From assembly GCF_003846185.1 (NCBI RefSeq), contig NZ_ML123034.1, forward strand, positions 5,749,401-5,813,400: a stretch of 64,000 nt of DNA, written 5' to 3'. The DNA comes from Streptomyces sp. ADI96-02 (GTDB lineage: Bacteria; Actinomycetota; Actinomycetes; Streptomycetales; Streptomycetaceae). Positions 38,200 to 46,303 of the stretch are shown piece by piece. The notes beneath the pieces are model-generated. The model had not been told where the DNA came from. It worked only from the letters and a program-made list of their open reading frames with translations, and searched no databases. The stretch's first letter is position 1; each line of letters begins with the position of its first letter. The position numbers and the translations under genes were made by a program.

Positions 38200-39993
38200 T
38201 CAGCTCATGCGCAGGGCGAGGAAGAAGTCGAGCTTGTCCTCCAGCCGGGAAAGGTCACGGCCCGTCAACTGCTCGATTCGCCCGACCCGGTAGCGCAGCG
38301 TGTTGACGTGCAGGTGCAGCCGGGCCGCGCAGCGGGTCCAGGAGCCGTCGCAGTCCAGGAACGCCTCCAGCGTCTCGATGAGCTCCGCCCGGTGGCGCCG
38401 GTCGTAGTCGCGCAGCGGGTCCAGCAGTCGGGCGGTGAAGGCCCGGCGCACGTCGTCGGGGACGAACGGCAGCAGCAGGACGTGCGAGGCCAGTTCGTGG
38501 TGGCCCGCCGCGCACACCCGGCCCGGCCGGGCCGCCGCCACCCGGCGCGCGTGCCGGGCCTCCTCCAGTGCCCCGCGCAGCCCTTCGGCGGAATGCACGG
38601 CCGCGCTGACCCCCAGGGTCAGCCGCCCGTCGTCGGCGAGCCCGGCGGATAGCGGTTCGCGCACGGCGGCCAGCAGCGCGTCGGCGTGCAGGGCCGGGTC
38701 CGCCGCGGGCTCCCCGTCCTGCGGGCCGCCCGCCCCGGCGTCCCGCGCCGGACCGTTCGCACCGGCACCGGCACCGGCACCGGCACCAGCACCAGCACCG
38801 GCACCCTGCCCGGCCACGGCGCCGGGCAGGGCCGGCAGCGGTACGAGGGCGATGGCCTCCTCACCCGTATGGGCGACGGCGATCCGATCGGCCGAGTCGG
38901 GTCCGCTCATCGCCGGGTCGACCAGGATCTCCTCCAGCAGCGCCTGCGCGACCGGCCCGCCCGGGACGCCGCTCTCCTGGCCCGGCGCGTCCGCGGCGGT
39001 CCAGTCGACCCGCGCCACCACCACCTGCCACTGCGGGGCGACGCCCAGACCCGGCAGCAGGACCGGCGCGGCGACCCGCAGCCGGGCCGCGATCTCGGTC
39101 GGCGCCGCGCCCGCCTGGACCAGCTCCAGGACCTCCTGGGCGAGCCGGCGGCGTACCGTACGGGCCGCGTCGCGGCGGTCGCGCTCGACCGCGATCAGCT
39201 GGGTGACGCCCTGGAGCAGGTCGAGCCGGGCCGGGGGCCAGTCGGCGGCGTCCGCCTCCACCGCCAGCAGCCAGTCCGAGAGCACCGACTCCCGGACGTC
39301 GCCGGCCGCCGGTACGGCGCCCCGGCCGGTGTTGCGGATCGGGAACAGCGAATACGTCGTACCGGCGATGGTCGCCAGGTGCGGCCCCCGGCGTCCGGTG
39401 CGGGTCGCCGCCAGGTGCCGCCCGGCCAGGGCCGTGCCCAGCGGGCCCGGCAGCGGCTCGCCCGCGCCGGCTATCTGCCGACCGGTGGGGGAGAGGACCC
39501 AGGCCCGCAGGTCGAGGTCGGAGGTGAGCAGGTCCAGGACGACCTCTGGGCCGCCGCCCGCCGGGCCGGAGGTCATCAGCCGGCGATGGCGGTCCACGAC
39601 GGTGGCCAGGTCGCGCGCGCGCTCGCCCGAGACCTGGCGCACGATGTGCTCGGTGATCGTTGCGAAAGCAACGGTCTCATGGACGGCGAAGACCGGGAGG
39701 CGGTGCTGTCGGCACGCCTCGACCAGGTCGTCGGGAACCGCCCCCAGCTCCGCCTCGCCCGCCGCCAGTCCCACCACCCCGGCACCCGCCAGGATGCGGA
39801 CGAACGGCTCGGAGTCCGCGGCGTCCCGCCGCCAGGCGAGCCCCGTCAGGACCAGCTCGCCGCCGGAGAGATAGCGGCTGGGGTCGCGCAGGTCGGTCGT
39901 CATCACGCCCCGCACCGAGCGGTCCAGCTCGTCCTCGCCGCCGAGCAGCCGCAGGCCCAGCGCGTCCGTGTCCAGCAATGCGCGCAGCCGCAT
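38200..39993 (-). CDS. PucR family transcriptional regulator
   Basis: This 597-residue regulator begins with the PucR N-terminal domain (LGLRLLGGEDELDRSVRGV and YLSGGELVLTGLAW), has a middle ligand/GGDEF-like region, and ends with the PucR C-terminal helix-turn-helix (residues about 540-590, LHLHVNTLRYRVGRIEQLTG). Bacillus PucR controls purine catabolism, and this gene diverges from a xanthine dehydrogenase operon, so purine-responsive control is likely. A (Gly-Ala)n linker is encoded by a hexanucleotide repeat. The ATG at 39993 begins the conserved domain. Confidence 0.9.
   Translation of the reverse strand: MRLRALLDTDALGLRLLGGEDELDRSVRGVMTTDLRDPSRYLSGGELVLTGLAWRRDAADSEPFVRILAGAGVVGLAAGEAELGAVPDDLVEACRQHRLPVFAVHETVAFATITEHIVRQVSGERARDLATVVDRHRRLMTSGPAGGGPEVVLDLLTSDLDLRAWVLSPTGRQIAGAGEPLPGPLGTALAGRHLAATRTGRRGPHLATIAGTTYSLFPIRNTGRGAVPAAGDVRESVLSDWLLAVEADAADWPPARLDLLQGVTQLIAVERDRRDAARTVRRRLAQEVLELVQAGAAPTEIAARLRVAAPVLLPGLGVAPQWQVVVARVDWTAADAPGQESGVPGGPVAQALLEEILVDPAMSGPDSADRIAVAHTGEEAIALVPLPALPGAVAGQGAGAGAGAGAGAGAGANGPARDAGAGGPQDGEPAADPALHADALLAAVREPLSAGLADDGRLTLGVSAAVHSAEGLRGALEEARHARRVAAARPGRVCAAGHHELASHVLLLPFVPDDVRRAFTARLLDPLRDYDRRHRAELIETLEAFLDCDGSWTRCAARLHLHVNTLRYRVGRIEQLTGRDLSRLEDKLDFFLALRMS
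38761..38805 (-). repeat. Hexanucleotide repeat encoding a Gly-Ala linker
   Basis: About seven and a half ACCGGC/ACCAGC units encode a repeated Gly-Ala linker inside the PucR regulator. Length changes in whole units stay in frame. Confidence 0.85.
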
Positions 39994-40143
39994 CTCGTCG
40001 CCGCCGATCTCTTCCGTGGGTCAGGGGGTCTGTGAATTTCGGTGAGGTTACCGATCCCCGCCATTTGTTCGAATCTACAAGACTCGGATGGAGGCCGGCC
40101 AACTCCTTCGGCGTTTCGGTGACTGCACTGACCGGGTCCGGGC

Positions 40144-40161
40144 TTGTGTACTGGGTCACAC
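40144..40161. promoter_or_regulatory. Palindrome TGTGT-N8-ACACA before the xanthine dehydrogenase operon
   Basis: It lies in the 297-base divergent region between the pucR and xdh starts. A second inverted repeat, TTGT-N8-ACAA, is at 40065-40080. Either could be the regulator's operator. Confidence 0.4.
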
Positions 40162-40231
40162 ACCGCCTGAACGCGACATGAACGAGCCGGTCGAGGGCCG
40201 GCCGTCCCCCGCCCCGGCGAACGAACCGACT

Positions 40232-40273
40232 GAGCAGGACCGACCGAGCAGGACCGACCGAGCAGGACCGACC
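40232..40273. repeat. 14-bp tandem repeat in the xdh leader
   Basis: GAGCAGGACCGACC occurs three times in exact tandem at 40232, 40246 and 40260, ending 17 bases before the first xdh start codon. It lies in the untranslated leader. Confidence 0.9.
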
Positions 40274-40290
40274 GAGGAAGAGAGCCGCTC

Positions 40291-41181
40291 ATGGACTTCC
40301 TTCGCCCCGCCGGCTGGGAGGAGGCGCTCGCCGCCAAGGCCGAGCACCCCGCTGCCGTCCCCATCGCGGGCGGCACCGATGTGATGGTCGAGATCAACTT
40401 CGACCACCGGCGGCCCGAGCACCTCCTGGACCTGAACCGCATCGGTGAGCTGTCCGAGTGGGAGGTGGGCCGGGAGAGCGTACGGCTGGGGGCCTCCGTT
40501 CCGTACAGCGCCATCATGGAGCACCTGCGCTCCGAGCTTCCCGGCCTGGCGCTCGCATCGCACACCGTCGCCTCGCCGCAGATCCGCAACCGCGGCGGCG
40601 TCGGCGGCAACCTCGGCACCGCCTCGCCCGCCGGGGACGCCCATCCGGCGCTGCTCGCGGCCGGCTGCGAGGTGGAGGCCGCCTCCGTGCGCGGCACCCG
40701 GATGATCCCGATCGACGCGTTCTACACCGGCGTCAAGCGCAACGCCCTGGAGCCCGACGAGTTGATCCGCGCCGTGCACATCCGCAAGGCCGACGGACCC
40801 CAGCAGTACTCCAAGGTCGGCACCCGCAACGCGATGGTCATCGCCGTCTGCGCCTTCGGCCTGGCCCTGCACCCCGAGACCCGCACCGTGCGCACCGGCA
40901 TCGGCTCCGCGGCCCCGACCCCGGTCCGCGCCAAGGAGGCCGAGCAGTTCCTGAACGCCGCCCTGGAGGAGGGCGGCTTCTGGGAGAGCGGCAGGATCAT
41001 CACCCCCTCGATCGCCCGGCAGTTCGCCGCACTGGCCGCCGGCGCCTGCAACCCCATCGACGACGTACGGGGCACCGCGAGGTACCGCAGGCACGCGGTC
41101 GGCATCATGGCCCGCCGCACGCTCGGCTGGACCTGGGAGCAGTACCGGGGCGCGGGCCGCACGCTGGAAGGAGCCGCGTAA
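40291..41181 (+). CDS. Xanthine dehydrogenase family FAD-binding subunit
   Basis: This 296-residue FAD subunit of a molybdenum hydroxylase has the N-terminal FAD motif VPIAGGTD (residues 23-30) and the central block SPQIRNRGGVGGNLGTASPA. It passes electrons from the 2Fe-2S centres to NAD or another acceptor. It is first in a three-subunit operon with the iron-sulfur and molybdopterin subunits. The tandem-repeat leader directly precedes it. PucR context points to xanthine or hypoxanthine, although other purine-like substrates are possible. Confidence 0.92.
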   Translation: MDFLRPAGWEEALAAKAEHPAAVPIAGGTDVMVEINFDHRRPEHLLDLNRIGELSEWEVGRESVRLGASVPYSAIMEHLRSELPGLALASHTVASPQIRNRGGVGGNLGTASPAGDAHPALLAAGCEVEAASVRGTRMIPIDAFYTGVKRNALEPDELIRAVHIRKADGPQQYSKVGTRNAMVIAVCAFGLALHPETRTVRTGIGSAAPTPVRAKEAEQFLNAALEEGGFWESGRIITPSIARQFAALAAGACNPIDDVRGTARYRRHAVGIMARRTLGWTWEQYRGAGRTLEGAA

Positions 41182-41183
41182 CC

Positions 41184-41783
41184 ATGCGAGTCAACTTCAC
41201 GGTCAACGGCCGCCCGCAGGAGGCCGACGACGTCTGGGAGGGCGAGTCCCTGCTCTACGTCCTGCGCGAGCGCATGGGCCTGCCCGGCTCCAAGAACGCC
41301 TGCGAGCAAGGCGAATGCGGCTCCTGCACGGTTCGCCTGGACGGCGTTCCGGTCTGCTCGTGCCTGGTCGCCGCCGGCCAGGTGGAGGGCCGCGAGGTCG
41401 TCACCGTCGAGGGGCTGGCCGACTACGCCGAGCACCGCCGGGACGCCCACCCCGGCGCCGGCTGCACTCCCGGCGGCTGCGGCACCACGCTGGACGCCGC
41501 CCGCCGGTGGCAGGCCCGGCCCACCGGCGGCCGAGCCGGTGAAGCCGGTGAACTCTCCCCGATCCAGCAGGCGTTCATCGACGCCGGAGCCGTCCAGTGC
41601 GGCTTCTGCACCCCCGGCCTGCTGGTCGCCGCCGACGAACTCCTGGAGCGGAGCCCCTCCCCGTCCGACCAGGACATCCGCGAGGCGCTCTCCGGCAACC
41701 TGTGCCGATGCACCGGCTACGAGAAGATCCTCGACGCGGTCCGCCTCGCCGCCGCCCGCCAGGAGGAGGCGGTCCAGTCATGA
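41184..41783 (+). CDS. Xanthine dehydrogenase family 2Fe-2S subunit
   Basis: This 199-residue subunit holds two [2Fe-2S] clusters: ferredoxin-type Cys40, Cys45, Cys48 and Cys60, and the C-terminal pair CGFC and CRC. It is longer than the usual 150-165 residues because of an insertion of about 40 residues between the two cluster domains containing extra cysteines (GCTPGGCG). I believe the insertion is shared by actinobacterial relatives. Its stop overlaps the start of the molybdopterin subunit (ATGA). Confidence 0.92.
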   Translation: MRVNFTVNGRPQEADDVWEGESLLYVLRERMGLPGSKNACEQGECGSCTVRLDGVPVCSCLVAAGQVEGREVVTVEGLADYAEHRRDAHPGAGCTPGGCGTTLDAARRWQARPTGGRAGEAGELSPIQQAFIDAGAVQCGFCTPGLLVAADELLERSPSPSDQDIREALSGNLCRCTGYEKILDAVRLAAARQEEAVQS

Positions 41784-44197
41784 CGACCCGTCCGAAGACC
41801 ACCACCGTCCCGGCCGGCACCCCCACCAGGATCACCCAGGGATCGCCCACCAGAGGCGGCATCGGCGAGTCCACGCTGCGACCCGACGGCACACTGAAGG
41901 TCACCGGCGAGTTCGCGTACTCCTCCGACATGTGGCACGAGGACATGCTCTGGGGCCACACGCTGCGCTCCACCGTGGCACACGCCGAGATCCGCTCCAT
42001 CGACGTCTCCGAAGCGCTCGCCACGCCCGGCGTCCACGCCGTCCTGACCTACGACGACCTCCCCGCCGCGATGAAGAACTACGGCCTGGAGATCCAGGAC
42101 ACACCGGTCCTCGCGCACGGCCGGGTCCGCCACCACGGCGAACCGGTGGCCCTGGTCGCCGCCGACCACCCCGAGACGGCCCGCCGCGCCGCCGCCAGGA
42201 TCAGGATCGACTACGCCGAACTGCCGCTGATCGTCGACGAGGCCACCGCGACCGCCCCCGACGCCGTGCTGGTCCACGAGGGCCGCGACGACCACCACAT
42301 CGGCCACGTCCCGCACCCCAACATCGTCCACCGCCAGCCGATCGTCCGCGGCGACGCCGACGAGGCCGCCAAGCGCGCCGACGTCATCGTCACGGGCGAC
42401 TACGTCTTCGGCATGCAGGACCAGGCGTTCCTCGGCCCCGAGTCCGGCCTCGCGGTGCCCTCCGAGGACGGCGGCGTCGAACTGTACGTCGCCACCCAGT
42501 GGCTGCACTCCGACCTCCGCCAGATCGCCCCCGTCCTCGGCCTGCCCGAGGAGAAGGTCCGCATGACGCTCTCCGGCGTCGGCGGCGCGTTCGGCGGGCG
42601 CGAGGACCTGTCGATGCAGATCCATGCCTGCCTGCTGGCCCTGCGCACCGGCAGGCCCGTCAAGATCGTCTACAACCGGTTCGAGTCCTTCTTCGGGCAC
42701 GTCCACCGCCACCCGGCCAAGCTCCACTACGAGCACGGCGCCACCAAGGACGGCAAGCTCACGCACATGAAGTGCCGGATCGTCCTGGACGGCGGGGCCT
42801 ACGCCTCCGCCTCCCCGGCGGTCGTCGGCAACGCCTCCTCGCTCGCTGTCGGCCCCTACGCCGTCGAGGACGTCGACATCGAGGCCATCGCCCTCTACAC
42901 CAACAACCCGCCCTGCGGAGCGATGCGCGGCTTCGGCGCGGTCCAGGCGTGCTTCGCCTACGAGGCGCAGATGGACCGGCTCGCCGCGAAGCTGGAGATG
43001 GACCCGGTGGAGTTCCGGCAGCTCAACGCCATGGAACAGGGCACCCTGCTGCCCACCGGCCAGCCCTGCGACTCGCCGGCCCCGGTCGCCGAACTGCTGC
43101 GCCGGGTCAAGTCCCGCCCGCTGCCGCCCGAGCGGCAGTGGCTCGCGGCGGGCAGCGACGGCGCCTCGGTCGACGTGCGCGCGCTGCCCGGCGGACTGTC
43201 CAACACCACCCACGGCGAGGGCGTCGTGCGCGGCATCGGCTACGCGGTCGGCCTGAAGAACGTCGGCTTCTCCGAGGGCTTCGACGACTACTCCACCGCC
43301 CGCGTCCGGATGGAGGCCATCAACGGCGAGCCGGTCGCCACCGTGCACACCGCGATGGCCGAGGTCGGCCAGGGCGGCGTCACCGTGCACGCCCAGATCG
43401 CCCGCACCGAACTCGGCGTCAGCCAGGTCACCATCCACCCGGCCGACACCCGGGTCGGCTCCGCCGGCTCCACCTCCGCCTCCCGCCAGACGTACGTCAC
43501 CGGCGGCGCGGTCAAGAACTCCTGCGAAGCCGTCCGGGAGAAGGTCCTGGAGCTCGGCCGCGCCAAGTTCGGCTCCTACCACCCCGCATGGGCCACCGCC
43601 GAACTCCTCCTGGAGGACGGCAAGGTCGTCACCGACGGCGGCGAGGTGCTGGCCGGCATCGCGGACGTCCTGGAGGACGAGGCGATCGACATCGAGCTGG
43701 AGTGGCGCCACCGGCCCACCGAGGCGTTCGACCTGCGCACCGGACAGGGCAACGGGCACGTCCAGTACTCCTTCGCCGCGCACCGCGCCGTCGTCGAGGT
43801 CGACACCGAGCTCGGCCTCGTCAAGGTCATCGAACTGGCCTGCGCCCAGGACGTCGGCAAGGCCCTCAACCCGCTCTCCGTGGTCGGCCAGATCCAGGGC
43901 GGCACCACCCAGGGCCTCGGCGTCGCGGTGATGGAGGAGATCATCGTCGACCCGAAGACCGCGAAGGTGCGCAACCCCTCCTTCACCGACTACCTGATCC
44001 CCACCATCCTCGACACCCCGACGATCCCGGTCGACGTGCTCGAACTCGCCGACGACCACGCCCCGTACGGGCTGCGCGGCGTCGGCGAGGCCCCCACCCT
44101 GTCGTCCACCCCGGCCGTCCTCGCGGCGATCCGGGACGCGACGGGCCTGGAGCTCAACAAGACGCCCGTACGCCCCGAACACCTCACCGGAACCTGA
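41780..44197 (+). CDS. Xanthine dehydrogenase family molybdopterin-binding subunit
   Basis: This 805-residue subunit carries the molybdenum cofactor and hydroxylates the substrate. DQAFLGPE (molybdenum-site glutamine), GVGGAFGGRED, and PPCGAMRGFGAVQACFAYE are xanthine-dehydrogenase-type motifs and lack the AYRCSFR loop of CO dehydrogenases. The catalytic glutamate is in RGVGEAPTLSS near the C-terminus. The ATG at 41780 overlaps the 2Fe-2S subunit stop. The XdhC-type maturation gene follows after 116 bases. Confidence 0.93.
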   Translation: MTTRPKTTTVPAGTPTRITQGSPTRGGIGESTLRPDGTLKVTGEFAYSSDMWHEDMLWGHTLRSTVAHAEIRSIDVSEALATPGVHAVLTYDDLPAAMKNYGLEIQDTPVLAHGRVRHHGEPVALVAADHPETARRAAARIRIDYAELPLIVDEATATAPDAVLVHEGRDDHHIGHVPHPNIVHRQPIVRGDADEAAKRADVIVTGDYVFGMQDQAFLGPESGLAVPSEDGGVELYVATQWLHSDLRQIAPVLGLPEEKVRMTLSGVGGAFGGREDLSMQIHACLLALRTGRPVKIVYNRFESFFGHVHRHPAKLHYEHGATKDGKLTHMKCRIVLDGGAYASASPAVVGNASSLAVGPYAVEDVDIEAIALYTNNPPCGAMRGFGAVQACFAYEAQMDRLAAKLEMDPVEFRQLNAMEQGTLLPTGQPCDSPAPVAELLRRVKSRPLPPERQWLAAGSDGASVDVRALPGGLSNTTHGEGVVRGIGYAVGLKNVGFSEGFDDYSTARVRMEAINGEPVATVHTAMAEVGQGGVTVHAQIARTELGVSQVTIHPADTRVGSAGSTSASRQTYVTGGAVKNSCEAVREKVLELGRAKFGSYHPAWATAELLLEDGKVVTDGGEVLAGIADVLEDEAIDIELEWRHRPTEAFDLRTGQGNGHVQYSFAAHRAVVEVDTELGLVKVIELACAQDVGKALNPLSVVGQIQGGTTQGLGVAVMEEIIVDPKTAKVRNPSFTDYLIPTILDTPTIPVDVLELADDHAPYGLRGVGEAPTLSSTPAVLAAIRDATGLELNKTPVRPEHLTGT

Positions 44198-44313
44198 GAG
44201 TTCCGCTCCCGCACCTCCGGGCGGCGCCCTCGACCCGATCGAGAGCGGGCTCGGCGTCCACACACGCCCGAGCACCCCAGGTCCTCCCCGCCAGGCCCCG
44301 AAGGAGACAGGCC

Positions 44314-45456
44314 ATGCTGGATATCGCCGAAGAACTCGACCGGTGGGTCTCGCAGGGACGCGAGTTCGCCGTCGCCACCGTCGTGGCGGTCGGCGGCAGC
44401 GCGCCGCGCCGGCCGGGAGCCGCGCTCGCCGTCGACCGCGACGGCACCGCCGTGGGATCGGTCTCCGGCGGGTGCGTGGAGGGGGCCGTCTACGAACTGT
44501 GCCGGCAGGCCCTCGAAGACGGCGTGTCCGTTCGCGAGCGGTTCGGCTACAGCGACGAGGACGCCTTCGCGGTCGGCCTGACCTGCGGCGGCGTCATCGA
44601 CATCCTGGTCACGCCGGTGCGGGCGGACGACCCCGCCCGCCCGGTGTTCGCCGCCGCGCTCGCCGCCGCCGCGAAGGGCGCGGCGGCGGCGCTGGCGCGG
44701 ATCACCGACGGTCCCACCGACCTCCTCGGACTTCCGCTCCTGGTCCACGCCGACGGCGGCCACGAGGGCGGCCTCGGCGGCCACCCGGCGCTGGACCGCA
44801 CCGCCGCCGCCGAGGCCCGCGCGCTCCTGGACGCCGGCCGCACCGGACCGCTCGCGATCGGGGCCGAGGGCTCGCGCTGCGGCCGGAGCGTCCGGCTGCT
44901 CGTCGAATGCAGCGTGCCGCCGCCCCGCATGATCGTGTTCGGCGCCATCGACTTCGCCGCCGCCCTGGTCCGGGCCGGAAAGTTCCTCGGCTACCGGGTC
45001 ACCGTCTGCGACGCGCGCCCGGTCTTCGCCACCGCGGCCCGCTTCCCCGACGCCGACGAGATCGTCGTCGACTGGCCGCACCGCTATCTCGCCGCCACCG
45101 TCACCGACGCGCGCACCGTCCTGTGCGTCCTCACCCACGACGCCAGGTTCGACGTGCCGCTGCTGGAGGCGGCGCTGCGCCTGCCGGTGGCCTACGTCGG
45201 CGCGATGGGGTCGCGCCGCACCCACCTGGAGCGCAACGAACGCCTGCGCGAGGTCGGCGTCACCGAACGCGAACTGGCCCGGCTGCACTCGCCGATCGGC
45301 CTCGACCTCGGCGCCCGTACGCCCGAGGAGACGGCCCTGTCCATCGCCGCCGAGATCGTCGCGGTCCGCCGGGGCGGCAGCGGGCTGCCGCTGGCCGGGG
45401 CCCGCACGCCGATCCACCACGACAGCGGCGGCCGGCCGCTCGCCTCGGTCGCCTGA
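44314..45456 (+). CDS. XdhC family molybdenum cofactor maturation protein
   Basis: This 380-residue protein has the N-terminal XdhC/CoxI block (VATVVAVGGSAPRRPGAALA and GSVSGGCVEGAVYE) and a C-terminal Rossmann domain (VFGAIDFAAALVRAGKFLGY, VAYVGAMGSRRTH). XdhC binds and sulfurates the molybdenum cofactor and hands it to the apo-dehydrogenase. Its place after the structural genes fits this. The ATG at 44314 follows AAGGAGA. Confidence 0.9.
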   Translation: MLDIAEELDRWVSQGREFAVATVVAVGGSAPRRPGAALAVDRDGTAVGSVSGGCVEGAVYELCRQALEDGVSVRERFGYSDEDAFAVGLTCGGVIDILVTPVRADDPARPVFAAALAAAAKGAAAALARITDGPTDLLGLPLLVHADGGHEGGLGGHPALDRTAAAEARALLDAGRTGPLAIGAEGSRCGRSVRLLVECSVPPPRMIVFGAIDFAAALVRAGKFLGYRVTVCDARPVFATAARFPDADEIVVDWPHRYLAATVTDARTVLCVLTHDARFDVPLLEAALRLPVAYVGAMGSRRTHLERNERLREVGVTERELARLHSPIGLDLGARTPEETALSIAAEIVAVRRGGSGLPLAGARTPIHHDSGGRPLASVA

Positions 45457-45574
45457 GCCGCGGGCCGAAGCAGGCTCGACGCGCGGCCGGAAGCGTGAGG
45501 CGACAAGCGTCTTCGGCCGGGCGACCGGGGGTGCGCGTGAAACGCGGTGCGGGCGGGTGCGGTTGGATGGGGCC

Positions 45575-46246
45575 ATGAGCGTTCACGACGTGGCCCGCAG
45601 GCTGCCGGGCATATCCCCCCTCACCGACCTCTGCCGCTCCCTCGCGATGCTGGACGCGATCCTGTGCCCCGAATGGGACCACCGCTGGCACGGCTTCGAC
45701 GCGCAGTGGTCGCCCACGGAGGCGATGGCCTCGATGCGCGACGGCTCGGGCGGCGAGTACTCCGTGGTCTTCTCCGCCGCCGGGGCCTACGCCCGCGGCT
45801 TCGACCACGAGTCGCCGATGAGCCCGTACGTGGACGACGCGCCCTGGCCGGGCGTGCTCGACGAGGTCCCCGCGGTCTTCCGCGCCTACGTGGACGAGCC
45901 CTCGTTCAGCGACGAGTCCGGCCTGCCCGTGGTCACCGCCTGCCTCTGGCGTGAGACGGGCGACGACCGCTGGCGCGCGGGCGCCGTCGAGTTCCCGGAG
46001 GACGGGGAGGACTCCGACGGAGCCGACTGGCTCTTCCAGCTCCTGGTGCAGGGCACACCGGAGTCCTACCAGGAGTGGGCGGAGGACTGCTTCGAGATGC
46101 CGGTGGACCTCGAAGCAGTCCGCCACGTCTACGCGCTGCGCCCGCTGACGGAGGAGGTCGTCGCCGCGCTCAACCCCGAACGCGTCCTCGCCGAACTGGC
46201 CGAGGACGTCAAGGAGATCGGCTACCCGGCGGCGGACGCCGGCTGA
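45575..46246 (+). CDS. Conserved hypothetical protein, Streptomyces type
   Basis: This 223-residue acidic protein has no signal peptide or membrane segment. Recognisable features are the N-terminal LSLAMLDAILCPEWDHRWHG-like stretch, a DDAPWPGVLDEVPAVF block and a C-terminal helix (VVAALNPERVLAELAEDVKE). It resembles the immunity-like or SMI1-like small acidic proteins found singly in Streptomyces, but I cannot name a family with confidence. The ATG at 45575 was chosen; a GTG at 45557 in frame would add six residues. Confidence 0.7.
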   Translation: MSVHDVARRLPGISPLTDLCRSLAMLDAILCPEWDHRWHGFDAQWSPTEAMASMRDGSGGEYSVVFSAAGAYARGFDHESPMSPYVDDAPWPGVLDEVPAVFRAYVDEPSFSDESGLPVVTACLWRETGDDRWRAGAVEFPEDGEDSDGADWLFQLLVQGTPESYQEWAEDCFEMPVDLEAVRHVYALRPLTEEVVAALNPERVLAELAEDVKEIGYPAADAG

Positions 46247-46252
46247 CGGGAC

Positions 46253-46285
46253 GGCCGCTCTCCGGACCCTTCCCGGAGAGCGGCC
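46253..46285. terminator. Bidirectional terminator after the hypothetical and amidase genes
   Basis: GGCCGCTCTCCGG and its complement form a perfect 13-bp stem with a 7-base loop between convergent stops at 46246 and 46304. Confidence 0.8.
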
Positions 46286-46303
46286 CGCCGCCTCGCCGCC
46301 GCG

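Noticed and set aside
40178..40384. Possible upstream ORF beginning MNEPVEG before the xanthine dehydrogenase operon
   Set aside because: It runs out of frame deep into the FAD subunit gene, and its sequence comes largely from the 14-bp repeats.
41539..45456. A frame fusing parts of the xanthine dehydrogenase genes to XdhC
   Set aside because: The first 900 codons are out of frame with clear xdh motifs; only the XdhC portion from 44314 is real.
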